Shown: positions 1 through 9,432, numbered from the stretch's first letter. The stretch: DNA of 64,000 nt from Chitinophaga sp. GbtcB8 (GCF_019091455.1 NZ_JAGXJN010000004.1:186001-250000); one strand, 5' to 3'. The notes: generated by a model from the letters alone, not told the origin. Made by a program: numbers and translations.

Positions 1-2704
1 CTTTGTTCACGCCCGGGAATTTATTGAAAGAGAACACCGGTTCCTTAATGGCAAAACCATCCAGCTTTTTCTCAATGGTAAAGTCCTTCAGCTTATTGGC
101 GCCCAGCATTACCCGGGTAGCTATATTCAGGTAAGGTACCTGGTAAGCCTTGGCAATAAACGGCGTGGTGCGGGATGCGCGGGGGTTGGCTTCTATCACA
201 AACACCTTCCCGTTCTTCACGGCAAACTGTATGTTTATTAACCCGCGGATATTGAGCGCACGTGCTATTTTTTCCGCGTAGTACTCCATGGTGGTTACTT
301 CCAGCGGTGTAAGGTTAAAGGCCGGTAATACTGCGTTACTATCCCCGCTGTGAATGCCGGCTGGTTCTATGTGCTCCATTACACCCATCACATGAAAATC
401 CTCCCCGTCAAAAATGGCATCTATCTCAGCTTCCTGGCAACGGTCCAGGAAGTGATCAATCAATATTTTGTTGCCTGGCAGGTGCTTCAGAAGGCTGATC
501 ACCGCCTTTTCCAGCTCCTCCTCATTAATTACAATGCGCATACGCTGGCCGCCCAATACATAGCTGGGGCGCACCAGTACGGGGTAGCCCACTTCTTTAG
601 CCACTTCAATGGCATCATCTGTACTGTAAGCGGTACCGTAGTTAGGGTAAGGAATGCCCAGATCTTTCAGCAGGTCCGAGAAACGGCCGCGGTCTTCCGC
701 AATATCCATGTTGTCAAAAGAGGTACCGATAATGCGGATACCTTTTTCTTCCAGGCGTTTGGCCAGCTTTAACGCGGTTTGGCCGCCCAGCTGCACAATT
801 ACCCCTTCCGGTTTTTCCAGCTCTATGATCTCCCACAGGTGCTCCCAGAACACCGGCTCAAAGTAGAGCTTATTGGCCATGTCAAAATCAGTTGACACAG
901 TTTCGGGGTTACAGTTCACCATAATGGCATCGTACCCGCATTCCTGTATGGCCTGCAGGCCGTGGGTGCAGCAGTAGTCAAACTCAATGCCCTGGCCAAT
1001 CCTGTTAGGACCGGAACCCAGTACTATCACCTTTTTCTTTTCAGAGGGAATACTTTCGTTCTCTGTATCAAAGGTGGAGTAGAAGTAAGGGGTTTTTGCT
1101 TCAAATTCTGCAGCACAGGTATCCACCATCTTATAGGTACGGCGGATGTTGAGGCCTTTACGTTTTTCGTACACCTCTTCTTCCTCGCAATTACCAAACA
1201 GGGAGGCCAGCTGCTTATCAGAGAAGCCCATTTGTTTGGCTTCGCGCAGCAGCTCCACCGGTATGGATTCCAGGTCGTGCTCCTGGATCTGTTTTTCCAG
1301 GTTCACAATATCATTGATCTGATGCAGGAACCAGCGGTCAATTAAGGTAAGCTGCTGAATGGTTTTTACGGATACGCCTTCCATCAGCGCATCTTTAATA
1401 CGGAAAATGCGGTCCCAGGTAGGAGTTTTCAGCCTTTCCAGCAGCTGCTCGCTCTTCATAAGCGATTTGCCGTAGTAGCCTAAGCCAATGGCTTCATTTT
1501 CCAGGCTCTGGCAAGCCTTCTGTATAGCTTCGGGGAAAGTACGGCCTATGGCCATTACCTCACCTACGGATTTCATTTGCAGGCCCAGGGTTTCATCAGC
1601 GCCTTTGAATTTATCAAAGTTCCAGCGCGGCACCTTTACAATTACATAATCCAGGGCAGGCTCAAAACAGGCAGAGGTATTGCCGGTGATCTGGTTGTTC
1701 AGCTCATCCAGCGTATAACCAATGGCCAGCTTGGCGGCTACTTTGGCAATAGGATACCCTGTGGCTTTGGAGGCCAGGGCTGATGAACGGCTTACGCGCG
1801 GGTTAATTTCTATGGCTATCAGCTCCTCATTTTCCGGGTTCAGGGCAAACTGCACGTTACAGCCACCGGAAAAGTTCCCCAGGTTGCGCATCATCAGCAT
1901 GGCTTTGTTACGCATGTCCTGGAAGGCAGTATCACTCAGTGTCATGGCCGGTGCTACGGTAATAGAGTCGCCTGTGTGCACGCCCATGGGGTCCAGGTTC
2001 TCCACCGTACAAATGATCACTACGTTATCGTTATTATCGCGCAGCAGCTCCAGCTCAAACTCTTTCCAGCCCAGCACAGCTTTCTCCACCAGCACTTCGT
2101 GTATGGGAGAGGCCTGCAGGCCGCGGTTCAGCGCCTCGTCCAGCTCATCTTTACTATGCACAAAACCACCACCGGTACCGCCTAAGGTAAAGGAGGGGCG
2201 TATTACCAGCGGAAAGCCTATTTCCTGCGCAAACTCCTTCCCTTCCAGGTAAGAGTTAGCAGTACGGGCCGGGGCCACCGGTATCTTCAGCTCTATCATG
2301 TACTGGCGGAACAGCTCCCGGTCTTCCGCTTTATTAATGGCTTTAATATCCACCCCAATAAGGCGCACATTATATTTTTCCCATACACCCAGCTCATCGG
2401 CCTCTTTACAGAGGTTCAACGCTGTTTGTCCGCCCATGGTTGGCAGCACGGCATCTATCTGGTTTTCTTCCAGTATCTGCTCTATACTTTCCACAGTCAG
2501 CGGCAACAGGTATACCCTGTCGGCCATCATGGGGTCTGTCATAATAGTGGCCGGATTAGAGTTGATCAGGATCACTTTAATACCCTCTTCCCGTAAGGAA
2601 CGGGCAGCCTGTGAACCGGAATAATCAAATTCGCACGCCTGACCAATAATAATAGGCCCGGAACCGATAATAAGAACAGATGTGATAGATGAGTCTTTTG
2701 GCAT
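1..2704 (-). CDS. carB: Carbamoyl-phosphate synthase large subunit, 3' end cut by window
   Basis: The large subunit makes carbamoyl phosphate from bicarbonate, ammonia and two ATP, for pyrimidine and arginine synthesis in the cytoplasm. About 901 residues are visible of a family length near 940-1070. The N-terminus [20 protein letters not shown] and the repeat [20 protein letters not shown] in the second half are the two ATP-grasp half starts; [15 protein letters not shown] and ATP-binding SYVLGGQ motifs follow. The start at 2704 follows a TAATTTTG -7 box by about 70 bases. carA is not in view, so it is not immediately upstream. The gene runs off the left edge, so the allosteric C-terminus cannot be judged. 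Confidence 0.95.
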   Translation of the reverse strand, partial: MPKDSSITSVLIIGSGPIIIGQACEFDYSGSQAARSLREEGIKVILINSNPATIMTDPMMADRVYLLPLTVESIEQILEENQIDAVLPTMGGQTALNLCKEADELGVWEKYNVRLIGVDIKAINKAEDRELFRQYMIELKIPVAPARTANSYLEGKEFAQEIGFPLVIRPSFTLGGTGGGFVHSKDELDEALNRGLQASPIHEVLVEKAVLGWKEFELELLRDNNDNVVIICTVENLDPMGVHTGDSITVAPAMTLSDTAFQDMRNKAMLMMRNLGNFSGGCNVQFALNPENEELIAIEINPRVSRSSALASKATGYPIAKVAAKLAIGYTLDELNNQITGNTSACFEPALDYVIVKVPRWNFDKFKGADETLGLQMKSVGEVMAIGRTFPEAIQKACQSLENEAIGLGYYGKSLMKSEQLLERLKTPTWDRIFRIKDALMEGVSVKTIQQLTLIDRWFLHQINDIVNLEKQIQEHDLESIPVELLREAKQMGFSDKQLASLFGNCEEEEVYEKRKGLNIRRTYKMVDTCAAEFEAKTPYFYSTFDTENESIPSEKKKVIVLGSGPNRIGQGIEFDYCCTHGLQAIQECGYDAIMVNCNPETVSTDFDMANKLYFEPVFWEHLWEIIELEKPEGVIVQLGGQTALKLAKRLEEKGIRIIGTSFDNMDIAEDRGRFSDLLKDLGIPYPNYGTAYSTDDAIEVAKEVGYPVLVRPSYVLGGQRMRIVINEEELEKAVISLLKHLPGNKILIDHFLDRCQEAEIDAIFDGEDFHVMGVMEHIEPAGIHSGDSNAVLPAFNLTPLEVTTMEYYAEKIARALNIRGLINIQFAVKNGKVFVIEANPRASRTTPFIAKAYQVPYLNIATRVMLGANKLKDFTIEKKLDGFAIKEPVFSFNKFPGVNK

Positions 2705-2773
2705 TTGTATAATCTATTGAAAATGAAAAACCCTACTGATCTTCATGCCGTGTGATGGACAAAAAAAATCGTG

Positions 2774-2805
2774 CAAAATTAAGTGTTTCAAAGAATTAGC
2801 AGCAA
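2774..2805 (-). promoter_or_regulatory. Bacteroidota-type promoter of carB
   Basis: On the minus strand, TTG (2805-2803) lies 21 bases before TAATTTTG (2781-2774), matching the TTTG / TAnnTTTG pattern of Bacteroidota sigma-A. The predicted transcript starts near 2767, giving a leader of about 60 bases. Confidence 0.5.
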
Positions 2806-2905
2806 TAAATTTTTCATCAAACATTATTATAATTATTAATGTAAATGCTGTACCTTTGTTCCAGCACACGAAAAGAAGTTAGATAACTATCCTGTTTTTA
2901 GTCAA

Positions 2906-2937
2906 AAAAGTCCCGGTAACACTTTACCGGGACTTTT
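2906..2937 (-). terminator. Rho-independent terminator after MFS gene
   Basis: A perfect 14-bp stem (AAAAGTCCCGGTAA at 2906-2919, complement at 2924-2937) with a short loop. On the minus strand it is followed by a T run, so it ends the DeoR-MFS transcript. It is near symmetrical and may act both ways. Confidence 0.85.
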
Positions 2938-2959
2938 ACATTTATTATATGCTTATACG

Positions 2960-4207
2960 TTAATCAGCTGTTTTAATGCGGCTGCCCATAATGGCAATAC
3001 AAGCGCCCATTACTGCGATAATAGAAAAAGAGATGACCAGGCTGGATGCCTGCGCTACAAAACCTATCAGCGGGGGGCCCATTAAAAAGCCCAGGTAACC
3101 TACTGTGGATACAGTGGCCAGGGCCACGCCCGGTTCTGCCTTTTTAGACTTGCCGGCAGCGCTGTATACCAGTGGTACTACAGATGATACGCCGGCACCC
3201 ACCAGCAAAAAGCCCAAAACACCGGTTACAAAATAAGGCAGCGCTACTGCTATCAGTAAGCCGGATGCGGTTAGGATGCCGCTTAGCTGCAATACCTTGC
3301 GGTGTCCCATGCGGGTAGTAAGCCAGTCGGCCACAAAGCGGAAAGAGGCCATGGTGCACATGAAGGCTGAGAGGCCTATACCGGCCCTGCCATCCGGTGC
3401 AAGGATCACTTTTTTAAAGTATACCACACTCCAGTCGAACATAGTGCCCTCGCAGATCATGGAACAAAAAGCAATAACCCCCAGTACACGCAAAGCCATA
3501 ACAAGGGACCATAAGCCGCGCAGCTTAACCTGCGTTTTTAATACCCACAGCCTTATTTTTTTGATGGTGCTTAGCTGCGGCTGCCCCTCAACAGAAGGAA
3601 GCCGTTTGGGCTTTTCTTTTACTGCAGTATGTGCTACTGTATATTTAGCGCTTACCGCCACTATTACTACTGCAATGGCGGTTATTAACAGAAAATGCTG
3701 GTAGGGCGCTATGCCCTGCCCGGCCATGAAAACACCTATTGAAGCGCCGGTAAAACCGGCCAGGCTCCATAACCCGTGAAAAGAGGCCATAATGGTACGG
3801 CCATATAAAGCTTCCACCGCTACAGCCTGGGTATTTACCGCAATGTTGGCCATGTTGCCGGCAAAACCAAACAACATTAAAATGCAGAACAATTGCCAGG
3901 GCGCCTGGGCCAGACCCAGTGATGGCAATATGATCGCATAACAAATGGCGGCCACCATTAATACATGCCGGCTGCCAAACCGTGCTATCATATAACCAGC
4001 TACCGGCATAGACAATACGGAACCAATGGGTAAAGCCAGCAGCGCGGTACCCAAACCACCGTCGCTCATATGCAGCGACTGCTGAATGGCGGCAATACGG
4101 GAGCCCCAGCTGGCAAAGCATAATCCTGTCAGGAAAAACAGGGAACTAACGGCTATACGTGTGGCTCTTTTTTGCGGCATGACTTCAATTGATAATGACT
4201 GCAACAT
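2960..4207 (-). CDS. MFS transporter, YbjJ-like
   Basis: A 415-residue protein with about 12 hydrophobic segments, as expected of a major facilitator permease in the inner membrane. The N-terminus (LFFLTGLCFASWGSRIAAIQ) and the STVGYLGFLMGPPLIGF segment near residue 360 resemble E. coli YbjJ, a permease of unknown substrate. The start at 4207 is ATG; a second ATG at 4180 (MPQKRATR) is also possible. It follows a DeoR regulator by 25 bases on the same strand, so the two are probably one operon, and a HAD nucleotidase is divergent. This suggests a nucleoside, sugar or phosphorylated-metabolite substrate, but the substrate cannot be read from sequence. Confidence 0.85.
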   Translation of the reverse strand: MLQSLSIEVMPQKRATRIAVSSLFFLTGLCFASWGSRIAAIQQSLHMSDGGLGTALLALPIGSVLSMPVAGYMIARFGSRHVLMVAAICYAIILPSLGLAQAPWQLFCILMLFGFAGNMANIAVNTQAVAVEALYGRTIMASFHGLWSLAGFTGASIGVFMAGQGIAPYQHFLLITAIAVVIVAVSAKYTVAHTAVKEKPKRLPSVEGQPQLSTIKKIRLWVLKTQVKLRGLWSLVMALRVLGVIAFCSMICEGTMFDWSVVYFKKVILAPDGRAGIGLSAFMCTMASFRFVADWLTTRMGHRKVLQLSGILTASGLLIAVALPYFVTGVLGFLLVGAGVSSVVPLVYSAAGKSKKAEPGVALATVSTVGYLGFLMGPPLIGFVAQASSLVISFSIIAVMGACIAIMGSRIKTAD

Positions 4208-4232
4208 TTAAATCATTTTATAGGATAGGACG

Positions 4233-4979
4233 TTAAATCACTTTAATACCCAGGTTCAGATATGGCTGTATCACCCCTTCATTCACCCGGTCGGTTATAA
4301 TCGTATCTAATTCTGTTATATCACATACTTTGAATGGCTCTGCGGTGCCCATTTTATCTATGGTAGCCAGCGCCATTACGCGGCTGGCGGACCGTATCAT
4401 GCTGTACTTCACTTCTGCCTCGCCCAGGTCAATGCCCGTGATGCCGGCCGTGGGGTGCAGGCTGCAAACGCCCAGGAAACAAATATCTGCCCGAAACTTT
4501 TCCAGCATACGGATGGTATCCAGCCCGGAGGTTACCTGCGAGTTCTTGAAAACACGCCCGCCGGTAAGGATCACCTCTGTGGAGGGATGCTCCATGAGCT
4601 GCATGGCAATGGGTACGCTGTTGGTAATAACGGTAAGGCGCAAATTTGCGGGGAACATTTTTACCAGGGTGTAGGTAGAGGTGCCCCCATCCATGATAAT
4701 GGTTTGCCCGTCGTGCAGGAAGGATAAGGCCTTGCCGGCAATTGTGCGTTTATCATCCTCGTGAATGCCGATGCGTTCTTTAAAGCTGTAGGGATGCGGG
4801 GAATGCGGAATAGCGCCGCCCCTCACCTTTATGAGCAAGCCGCTCTGCGCCAGCGATTCCAGGTCGCGGCGCACGGTATCTTCAGATACCTGCAGGTCAT
4901 TACTGAGCTCTGTTTGCAGTACCTTATTATCTGCCTGCAGCTTTTTAAGAATATAATCCAGGCGCTCTTCCTTCAGCAT
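4233..4979 (-). CDS. DeoR-family transcriptional regulator
   Basis: A 248-residue cytoplasmic repressor-type protein. The N-terminal DeoR winged helix (RLDYILKKLQ...SEDTVRRDLESL, residues 5-58) is followed by the DeoRC sensor domain with DGGTSTYTL (phosphosugar-type ligand site) and TGGRV. I start it at 4979 (MLKEERLDYIL), the usual start of the family; the upstream ATG at 4997 would overlap an inverted half-site. Family members sense phosphorylated sugars or nucleoside breakdown products. The adjacent MFS gene and divergent HAD gene are the likely targets. Confidence 0.9.
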   Translation of the reverse strand: MLKEERLDYILKKLQADNKVLQTELSNDLQVSEDTVRRDLESLAQSGLLIKVRGGAIPHSPHPYSFKERIGIHEDDKRTIAGKALSFLHDGQTIIMDGGTSTYTLVKMFPANLRLTVITNSVPIAMQLMEHPSTEVILTGGRVFKNSQVTSGLDTIRMLEKFRADICFLGVCSLHPTAGITGIDLGEAEVKYSMIRSASRVMALATIDKMGTAEPFKVCDITELDTIITDRVNEGVIQPYLNLGIKVI

Positions 4980-4987
4980 ATTTGCTA

Positions 4988-5074
4988 TTTTCTGCAATAT
5001 TATGAAATAATTTGCAATAATTTAATAACACATTCATTGCACAGCTCAAAAATAGCGCATATATTTGCAGAAAA
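4988..5074. promoter_or_regulatory. Divergent promoter region with inverted half-sites
   Basis: Between the DeoR gene and the HAD gene, TTTTCTGCAA (4988-4997) and its exact reverse complement TTGCAGAAAA (5065-5074) bracket the region. The rightward promoter has TTG at 5037-5039 and TATATTTG at 5060-5067, 20 bases apart. A leftward -7 box TATTTTTG lies at 5054-5047. The right half-site overlaps the rightward start region and the left one overlaps the DeoR start, as expected of an autoregulated repressor. That DeoR binds here is inference. Confidence 0.55.
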
Positions 5075-5083
5075 CAGCAGAAT

Positions 5084-5602
5084 ATGGCAAGAATTGCAAT
5101 TGATATGGATGGAGTTATGGCAGACAGCACACAGCAGTACATTAACTGGTACGCCAACCGTTACGGTGTTACCGTAGCTAAGGAAAGCCTGCTGGGCAAA
5201 CCTGAAACCACGGGTTTTCCGCTGGATGGGGTGGTAAGGCAGTTCCTGTATGAACCCAATTTTTTCCGCACCAAACCGGTAATAGCCGGATCGCAGGAAG
5301 TAATTAAAGCTTTACAGGAAAAACACGAAGTGTTCATTGTATCTGCCGCTATGGAGTTTCCCTTATCCCTGGCAGAGAAGCTGGCCTGGCTGGAGGAACA
5401 TTTTCCCTTTATCAGCTGGCATAACATTGTGTTTTGCGGTCATAAGCACATTGTTGCTGCAGATTACCTGATTGATGACCATGTGAAGAACCTGAGCACT
5501 TTTAAAGGAGAGCCGCTGATGTTTACTGCGCCGCATAATGTAAATGTGCAGGAATATAAGCGGGTGAATACGTGGGAAGAGGTTGGGGGATTGTTGTTGT
5601 AA
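5084..5602 (+). CDS. HAD-family 5'(3')-deoxyribonucleotidase-like protein
   Basis: A 172-residue cytoplasmic hydrolase of the NT5C-like branch of the HAD superfamily. The nucleophile motif is IDMDGVMAD at residues 6-14 (Asp7 and Asp9), a later VSAA at about 87 is motif II, and LIDDHVKNL near 130 carries the motif IV acidic pair. Family members remove phosphate from deoxynucleoside monophosphates. The gene is divergent from a DeoR-MFS pair and shares its control region. Its stop lies 5 bases from that of a convergent unknown gene. The substrate is inferred only from family. Confidence 0.8.
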   Translation: MARIAIDMDGVMADSTQQYINWYANRYGVTVAKESLLGKPETTGFPLDGVVRQFLYEPNFFRTKPVIAGSQEVIKALQEKHEVFIVSAAMEFPLSLAEKLAWLEEHFPFISWHNIVFCGHKHIVAADYLIDDHVKNLSTFKGEPLMFTAPHNVNVQEYKRVNTWEEVGGLLL

Positions 5603-5607
5603 AGGAG

Positions 5608-6141
5608 TTATACGTCTCTGTTATCTTCCGGAAATTCCATTTCTTTATAGAGTATGCCGGCCCTGTTCATGTGGGCCATGCCATAAGGATATGCTCCGCC
5701 ATCATTTACATAACCTGCCTTTACAGGCGCATTGAACATTTGGGCCTGGAATGTTTCATACTGATTGCGGGATGCTACCTGGTGTGCTTCTGTTTTAGAC
5801 CAGAATACGTCCTCGCCATTATGATCCCTGTTCACAAAGATCTCGTACCATGCGCGCCGGTCTTCCTCCTTATCTGTGGCCAGGCTTTTACAAATATCGC
5901 GGGCAGTATTATGCTTAAACTCTTTCATCCAATCCTGGTAAGCTATTTTCACTGGTTCAATGAGCAGCAATAACTGATCGGGCAACAGGGTATAATACCG
6001 GGTAATGATCTGTTCTGCTTCGTGGCTGGCATTGATCCGCCGGGCAAGCAAACCGGCGTACCGGGGTCTTGTTAACAGATTGGGGCCACCGATCACGGAC
6101 ATGGATAAATACCAGATCTCCGAAAATTTTGGGTTAGTCAT
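5608..6141 (-). CDS. Hypothetical protein
   Basis: I do not recognise this 177-residue protein. It has no signal peptide or clear membrane segment. It is rich in aromatic residues and charged, with a Tyr-rich stretch (ITRYYTLLPDQLLLLIEP) near residues 46-63 and a charged segment around WYEIFVNRDHNGEDVFW. It is probably cytoplasmic. It converges on the HAD gene with a 5-base gap, and the 216 bases upstream are AT-rich, as expected of a promoter region. Codon use resembles the neighbours, so it looks like a real gene. Confidence 0.65.
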   Translation of the reverse strand: MTNPKFSEIWYLSMSVIGGPNLLTRPRYAGLLARRINASHEAEQIITRYYTLLPDQLLLLIEPVKIAYQDWMKEFKHNTARDICKSLATDKEEDRRAWYEIFVNRDHNGEDVFWSKTEAHQVASRNQYETFQAQMFNAPVKAGYVNDGGAYPYGMAHMNRAGILYKEMEFPEDNRDV

Positions 6142-6357
6142 GTGTAACCTGATTAAATTTTAACCTTACTGATATTTTTTACAACAGGATAATACAAATA
6201 TAAACAAAAATGATTCATACGAAAAAATCCTATTGATTTGATCTTCATAAAATCCATATCAGAATGGAGATTGCGATAAAATCCATCAAAAACGAATTTG
6301 CGCAGAAACTATCAACTTTTTATTTTCCTGATTACATTATTATCATCCGGTAAATGT

Positions 6358-6984
6358 TCAGACTTTTTTGGAGCGTACCTGTTTGCGGAGCTGTACAATA
6401 TCTTTCTTAAACGTATCCATGGTTTCTTTTAAGGCGTTATGCTGTTTGAGAAGCTGGTTATATTCTTCGAGGAGCTTATAATATTTTTCGCGCAGGGCCA
6501 GCATTTCTTCGGAATCTGCTATGCGGGTATCTTCAACGGCGTTGGGGTGCAGGAAAGCGGTTTCGGTTATTTCCAGCGCTTTGGTTACGGTTTCCAGCTC
6601 CAGCGGATCGAAGACAGCTTTATCGAACAGGTTGTACATGGTTCTGCGGCTCATATCCAGCCGGCGTGCCAGCTTACTTTTGTTTAAGCCTTTTTCTTCT
6701 ATGAGCTCTGTAAAGCGCTGTCCGTGGTGGGCGATGGTAGGCACCTGCCCTTTGCCTGCTTTAGGGACTACTTTATTATTCCAGTTGTAAAATTCGTCAC
6801 TGCTGATCCCTATGAGGGTGCAAAAGCGCTCCAGGGTGGATCTTTTCATATCGCTTTTACGCAGGTGGTAATGTGCTATCTGGTTGGTAAAGCCCGCCAT
6901 ACGGGCAAAGTCAACAATTTTTATTTTCCGCTGCTTCAGTATCTGTTTTAAGCGCTGGCCCATGTGGATTAACCCTAGCTGCAT
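6358..6984 (-). CDS. Two-HTH (XRE-like) DNA-binding protein with C-terminal coiled coil
   Basis: A 208-residue protein with two helix-turn-helix regions: residues 8-62 (RLKQILKQRKIKIVDFARM) and residues 86-140 (FTELIEEKGLNKSKLARRLD, then SRRTMYNLF). The last 50 residues form a heptad-rich coiled coil, which suggests dimerisation. It is probably a transcription regulator; the target is not evident. The first ATG is at 6984, but an ATG at 6963 (MGQRLKQILKQ) gives the more usual XRE start. It is flanked by long AT-rich gaps on both sides and appears monocistronic. Confidence 0.75.
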   Translation of the reverse strand: MQLGLIHMGQRLKQILKQRKIKIVDFARMAGFTNQIAHYHLRKSDMKRSTLERFCTLIGISSDEFYNWNNKVVPKAGKGQVPTIAHHGQRFTELIEEKGLNKSKLARRLDMSRRTMYNLFDKAVFDPLELETVTKALEITETAFLHPNAVEDTRIADSEEMLALREKYYKLLEEYNQLLKQHNALKETMDTFKKDIVQLRKQVRSKKV

Positions 6985-7417
6985 CTTACATCAAATTTTT
7001 CGGTTTTCGTTTGGTGTCAGTTTTTCATATTATAACATTATTACAATATAAATTATTTCTGTTGCTTTTGGCGAATTAAAATTTCATTTTGATTCTTATC
7101 ATAGCATTATACAACTGTTGGGGCACAACTAACAAGATTTAGCAGGGATTTCATCTAAAAGAAATTTTACAAAAGATGTGAGAATGATATCGTCATTAAT
7201 TATCCACAAAATAAGGGTGTGTGGCCTGAAACCCGCCAGGGTAAAGTGTTAGCTACAGGTTGGCGATTTGATAAATTAGTCAATAAAAAATGGTTCATTT
7301 AAATCATTATCAATATATTTGCTGATATAAAAGCAGGCAATTATTGATTATCCTAACTAATTATCAATGCTAACATCAAACACTTTTTTTGATAGCAACG
7401 TATTAAACCTCCAAACC
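6985..7417. other. Gene-free stretch, AT-rich
   Basis: This 433-base gap lies between two divergent genes. It is AT-rich and holds a good TATATTTG -7 box at 7314-7321 pointing right. I see no RNA gene, strong hairpin or terminator in it. A short conserved-looking G-rich island (GTGTGTGGCCTGAAACCC near 7220) has no explanation I can support. Confidence 0.5.
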
Positions 7418-7708
7418 ATGAAGAAATTAGTGCCGCACACACCGGTGCCTGTGAACATGCTGCAGGATATTCATGCCAACCTGATTAACTTCCCCATCCG
7501 TTTCCGGGAAAAGGTTTGTGAAGAATGTTCCTGGAGCATCCCTACTTTTTACCGTAAAATGCGGGGAGTGGATAAGCCTGCCGAAGGGGACAAAAAGATG
7601 ATCCCTGCATTAAGTAATGCTGAGAAAGAAAAAATTATGGCGGTACTGGATGAAGCATTCCAGGAGCTGCATACCTACAGTGAGCAATACCGTAAAAAAC
7701 CACGTTAA
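7418..7708 (+). CDS. Small hypothetical cytoplasmic protein
   Basis: A 96-residue protein starting MKKLVPHTPVPVNMLQDIHA. It is hydrophilic, with no signal peptide. A central segment (CEECSWSIPTFYRKM) looks like a short helix-turn-helix-like or helical region, and the C-terminus is charged helix. I chose the ATG at 7418; an ATG at 7367 would add 17 residues of low complexity. It follows a TATATTTG box by about 100 bases. I do not know its function; proteins of this kind seem typical of Chitinophagaceae, which is a recollection and not a search. Confidence 0.6.
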   Translation: MKKLVPHTPVPVNMLQDIHANLINFPIRFREKVCEECSWSIPTFYRKMRGVDKPAEGDKKMIPALSNAEKEKIMAVLDEAFQELHTYSEQYRKKPR

Positions 7709-7773
7709 GCATTTTGCCATTGCGGATTTTGTTTTAGCTATTCCCGGGTAGGAAGATTACTGTGTATGTTATG

Positions 7774-8150
7774 AAATGCGTTTTATAAAATAGCAGCCCT
7801 GGATTTAAGGTGAATACTGATGTATTATCCCTTATTGGAAATGTGTTCATAAACAGCAGCCCTGGATTTAATGTGAATGCTGGTGTATTAGCCTGTATGG
7901 AAAATGTGTTCATAAACTGCAACCCTGGTTTTTAATGTGAATGCTGGTGTATTAGCCTGTATGGGAATGTCTTAATAAACAGCAGCACCGGATTTAAGGT
8001 GAATGCTAGTGTATTATCCTGTATGGGAAATGCGTTCATAAACTGCAGCACTGGATTTAAGGTGAATGCTAGTGTCTTATTCCGTACTGAAAATATGTTC
8101 TATAAAACAGCCACCCTCGATTAATGTGTATGCCAGTGTCTTTTCAAGGA
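7774..8150 (+). repeat. Six-copy 63-bp tandem repeat, apparently decayed coding repeat
   Basis: Units begin near 7774, 7839, 7902, 7965, 8028 and 8091; spacing is 63 bases except for the first (65). Each carries GGATTTAAGGTGAATGC or a variant. On the plus strand the unit reads in frame as NSSPGFKVNAGVLSCMGNVFI-like 21-residue repeats with the PGFxVxAG pattern seen in Bacteroidota secreted proteins. The frame is broken by single-base indels, with stops near 7935 and 7975. It is not a CRISPR array, because the copies abut with no unique spacers. Confidence 0.85.
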
Positions 8151-8164
8151 ACATTCTTTCTTCA

Positions 8165-8202
8165 ACTAAAGTTTTAGTATTTAAAACTAAATACTTAGTT
8201 TT
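8165..8202. promoter_or_regulatory. Three overlapping palindromes upstream of TPR gene
   Basis: ACTAAA-GT-TTTAGT (8165-8178), AGTATTTA-AAAC-TAAATACT (8176-8195) and AAAACTAA-ATAC-TTAGTTTT (8183-8202) interlock over 38 bases, ending 16 bases before the TPR gene start. Arms of the last two are exact. The arrangement looks like a multi-site operator, perhaps for a MarR- or BlaI-type repressor; the repressor is not in this window. Confidence 0.55.
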
Positions 8203-8218
8203 ATGAAAAGATGTACCT

Positions 8219-9373
8219 ATGCATGCACGTTGTTACCTGCTCCTGTTGCTGATACACCTGGGCCTTTCCAGCACCTATGCACAGCAGGCGCCGGAAATAG
8301 ACCAGGCAGTAGTAATGAGCTACTTCCAGGACCAGCAATATGAACCCGCTATCCAATACCTGCAAAGCCGTATACAGCCGGATAATATTAAACAGCTGGC
8401 ATTATTGGGGTATGCCTATTACCAGGCCGGTAAGTGGCCGGAAACTATTCAAACATATCAGCAAATACTGCATTTAGACAGTACATATATCCCGGCCTAC
8501 CAATACCTGGGCGGCATTTATATGCAGCAGGAGCAGGCCAGACTAGCTATTCCGCATTACCGCAAACTGGCGGCCCTGCAACCGCAGGCGCAAACCTTTA
8601 AGCAGCTGAGCTTTGCGCTGTTTGCCGCCCGGGAAGCCGACAGTGGTTTTGTGTACCTGCAACAGGCATATGCCCTGAACCCGTTTGACAGTAAGGTGGT
8701 GGCGCGCATGGCAGAAGAATGGCTGGACCGGCAGCGGTACAATGCGGCTGATAGTGTGCTGCAGCCCTACCTGGCAAAAGATTCCCTGCAAACTACGGTG
8801 ATCATACCGGCTGTGAAAACGGCCTATTTCCGGAAAGACTATGCGCAGGCCATTATGCTGGGGCAGCGGCTAATGCGGCAGCAGGTTGTTTCTGTTGCTG
8901 CCTATACTTTTGTAGCAGCCGCCTGCTACAATCTGAAGCGCTACCAGGAATGTATATATGTAAATGATTTCCTGACGCAGATGAATATGTCAACCGAAGC
9001 TATTATGTATTATGCAGCTATGGCCTGCACGCAGCTAAAGGACTATACCCGCAGCAATACGCTGCTGCAAACCTGCATTGACCTGGCAAAATCCAAAAGC
9101 CTGGATGACTACTACAGCGCTATGAGCGTGAACTATGAAGGGCAGCATGTATTCAGGAAAGCTACCGCCTGCCTGGATACTGCGTACTACCTGTTTCACG
9201 CACCCCTGCGGCAGTATAGCATAGGGCGCATTTATGACTATCACCTGCAAAACCCGGCCATCGCACAGCGGTATTATAAACGTTACCTGTTACTGGCACG
9301 TAATAAGGATGATGACCCGGCTATTTCCAGGTATGTAACCCAGCGGTTAAGGGAAATGGGGGGCGGAAAATAA
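8219..9373 (+). CDS. Secreted TPR-repeat protein
   Basis: A 384-residue protein with an N-terminal signal peptide (CYLLLLLIHLGLSSTYAQ, cut after about residue 21) and tetratricopeptide repeats through most of its length, for example KQLALLGYAYYQAGKWPETI and YIPAYQYLGGIYMQQEQARL. TPR arrays mediate protein contacts, so this is probably a periplasmic or surface scaffold. No enzyme motif is visible. The start at 8219 is the only in-frame ATG after the palindromic operator-like site. It stands alone; the next gene has its own TATATTTG box at 9433. The specific role is unknown. Confidence 0.75.
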   Translation: MHARCYLLLLLIHLGLSSTYAQQAPEIDQAVVMSYFQDQQYEPAIQYLQSRIQPDNIKQLALLGYAYYQAGKWPETIQTYQQILHLDSTYIPAYQYLGGIYMQQEQARLAIPHYRKLAALQPQAQTFKQLSFALFAAREADSGFVYLQQAYALNPFDSKVVARMAEEWLDRQRYNAADSVLQPYLAKDSLQTTVIIPAVKTAYFRKDYAQAIMLGQRLMRQQVVSVAAYTFVAAACYNLKRYQECIYVNDFLTQMNMSTEAIMYYAAMACTQLKDYTRSNTLLQTCIDLAKSKSLDDYYSAMSVNYEGQHVFRKATACLDTAYYLFHAPLRQYSIGRIYDYHLQNPAIAQRYYKRYLLLARNKDDDPAISRYVTQRLREMGGGK

Positions 9374-9432
9374 GAAAGCAATGCGTAAATAATATAGCAC
9401 TTACTAGCCATATGATTATCGGGGACTGCCAC

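Noticed and set aside
7734..7922. 62-residue minus-strand reading frame with two 21-residue repeats
   Set aside because: It is only an antisense frame of the 63-bp tandem repeat. The plus-strand frame gives the recognisable PGFxVxAG unit; the minus frame hits stops in other copies.
7774..8150. CRISPR array
   Set aside because: Copies abut with no spacers and no cas genes are near.
8165..8202. BlaI-type operator shared with the beta-lactamase gene
   Set aside because: No such site was found upstream of the beta-lactamase at 22082, and no BlaI gene is in the window.
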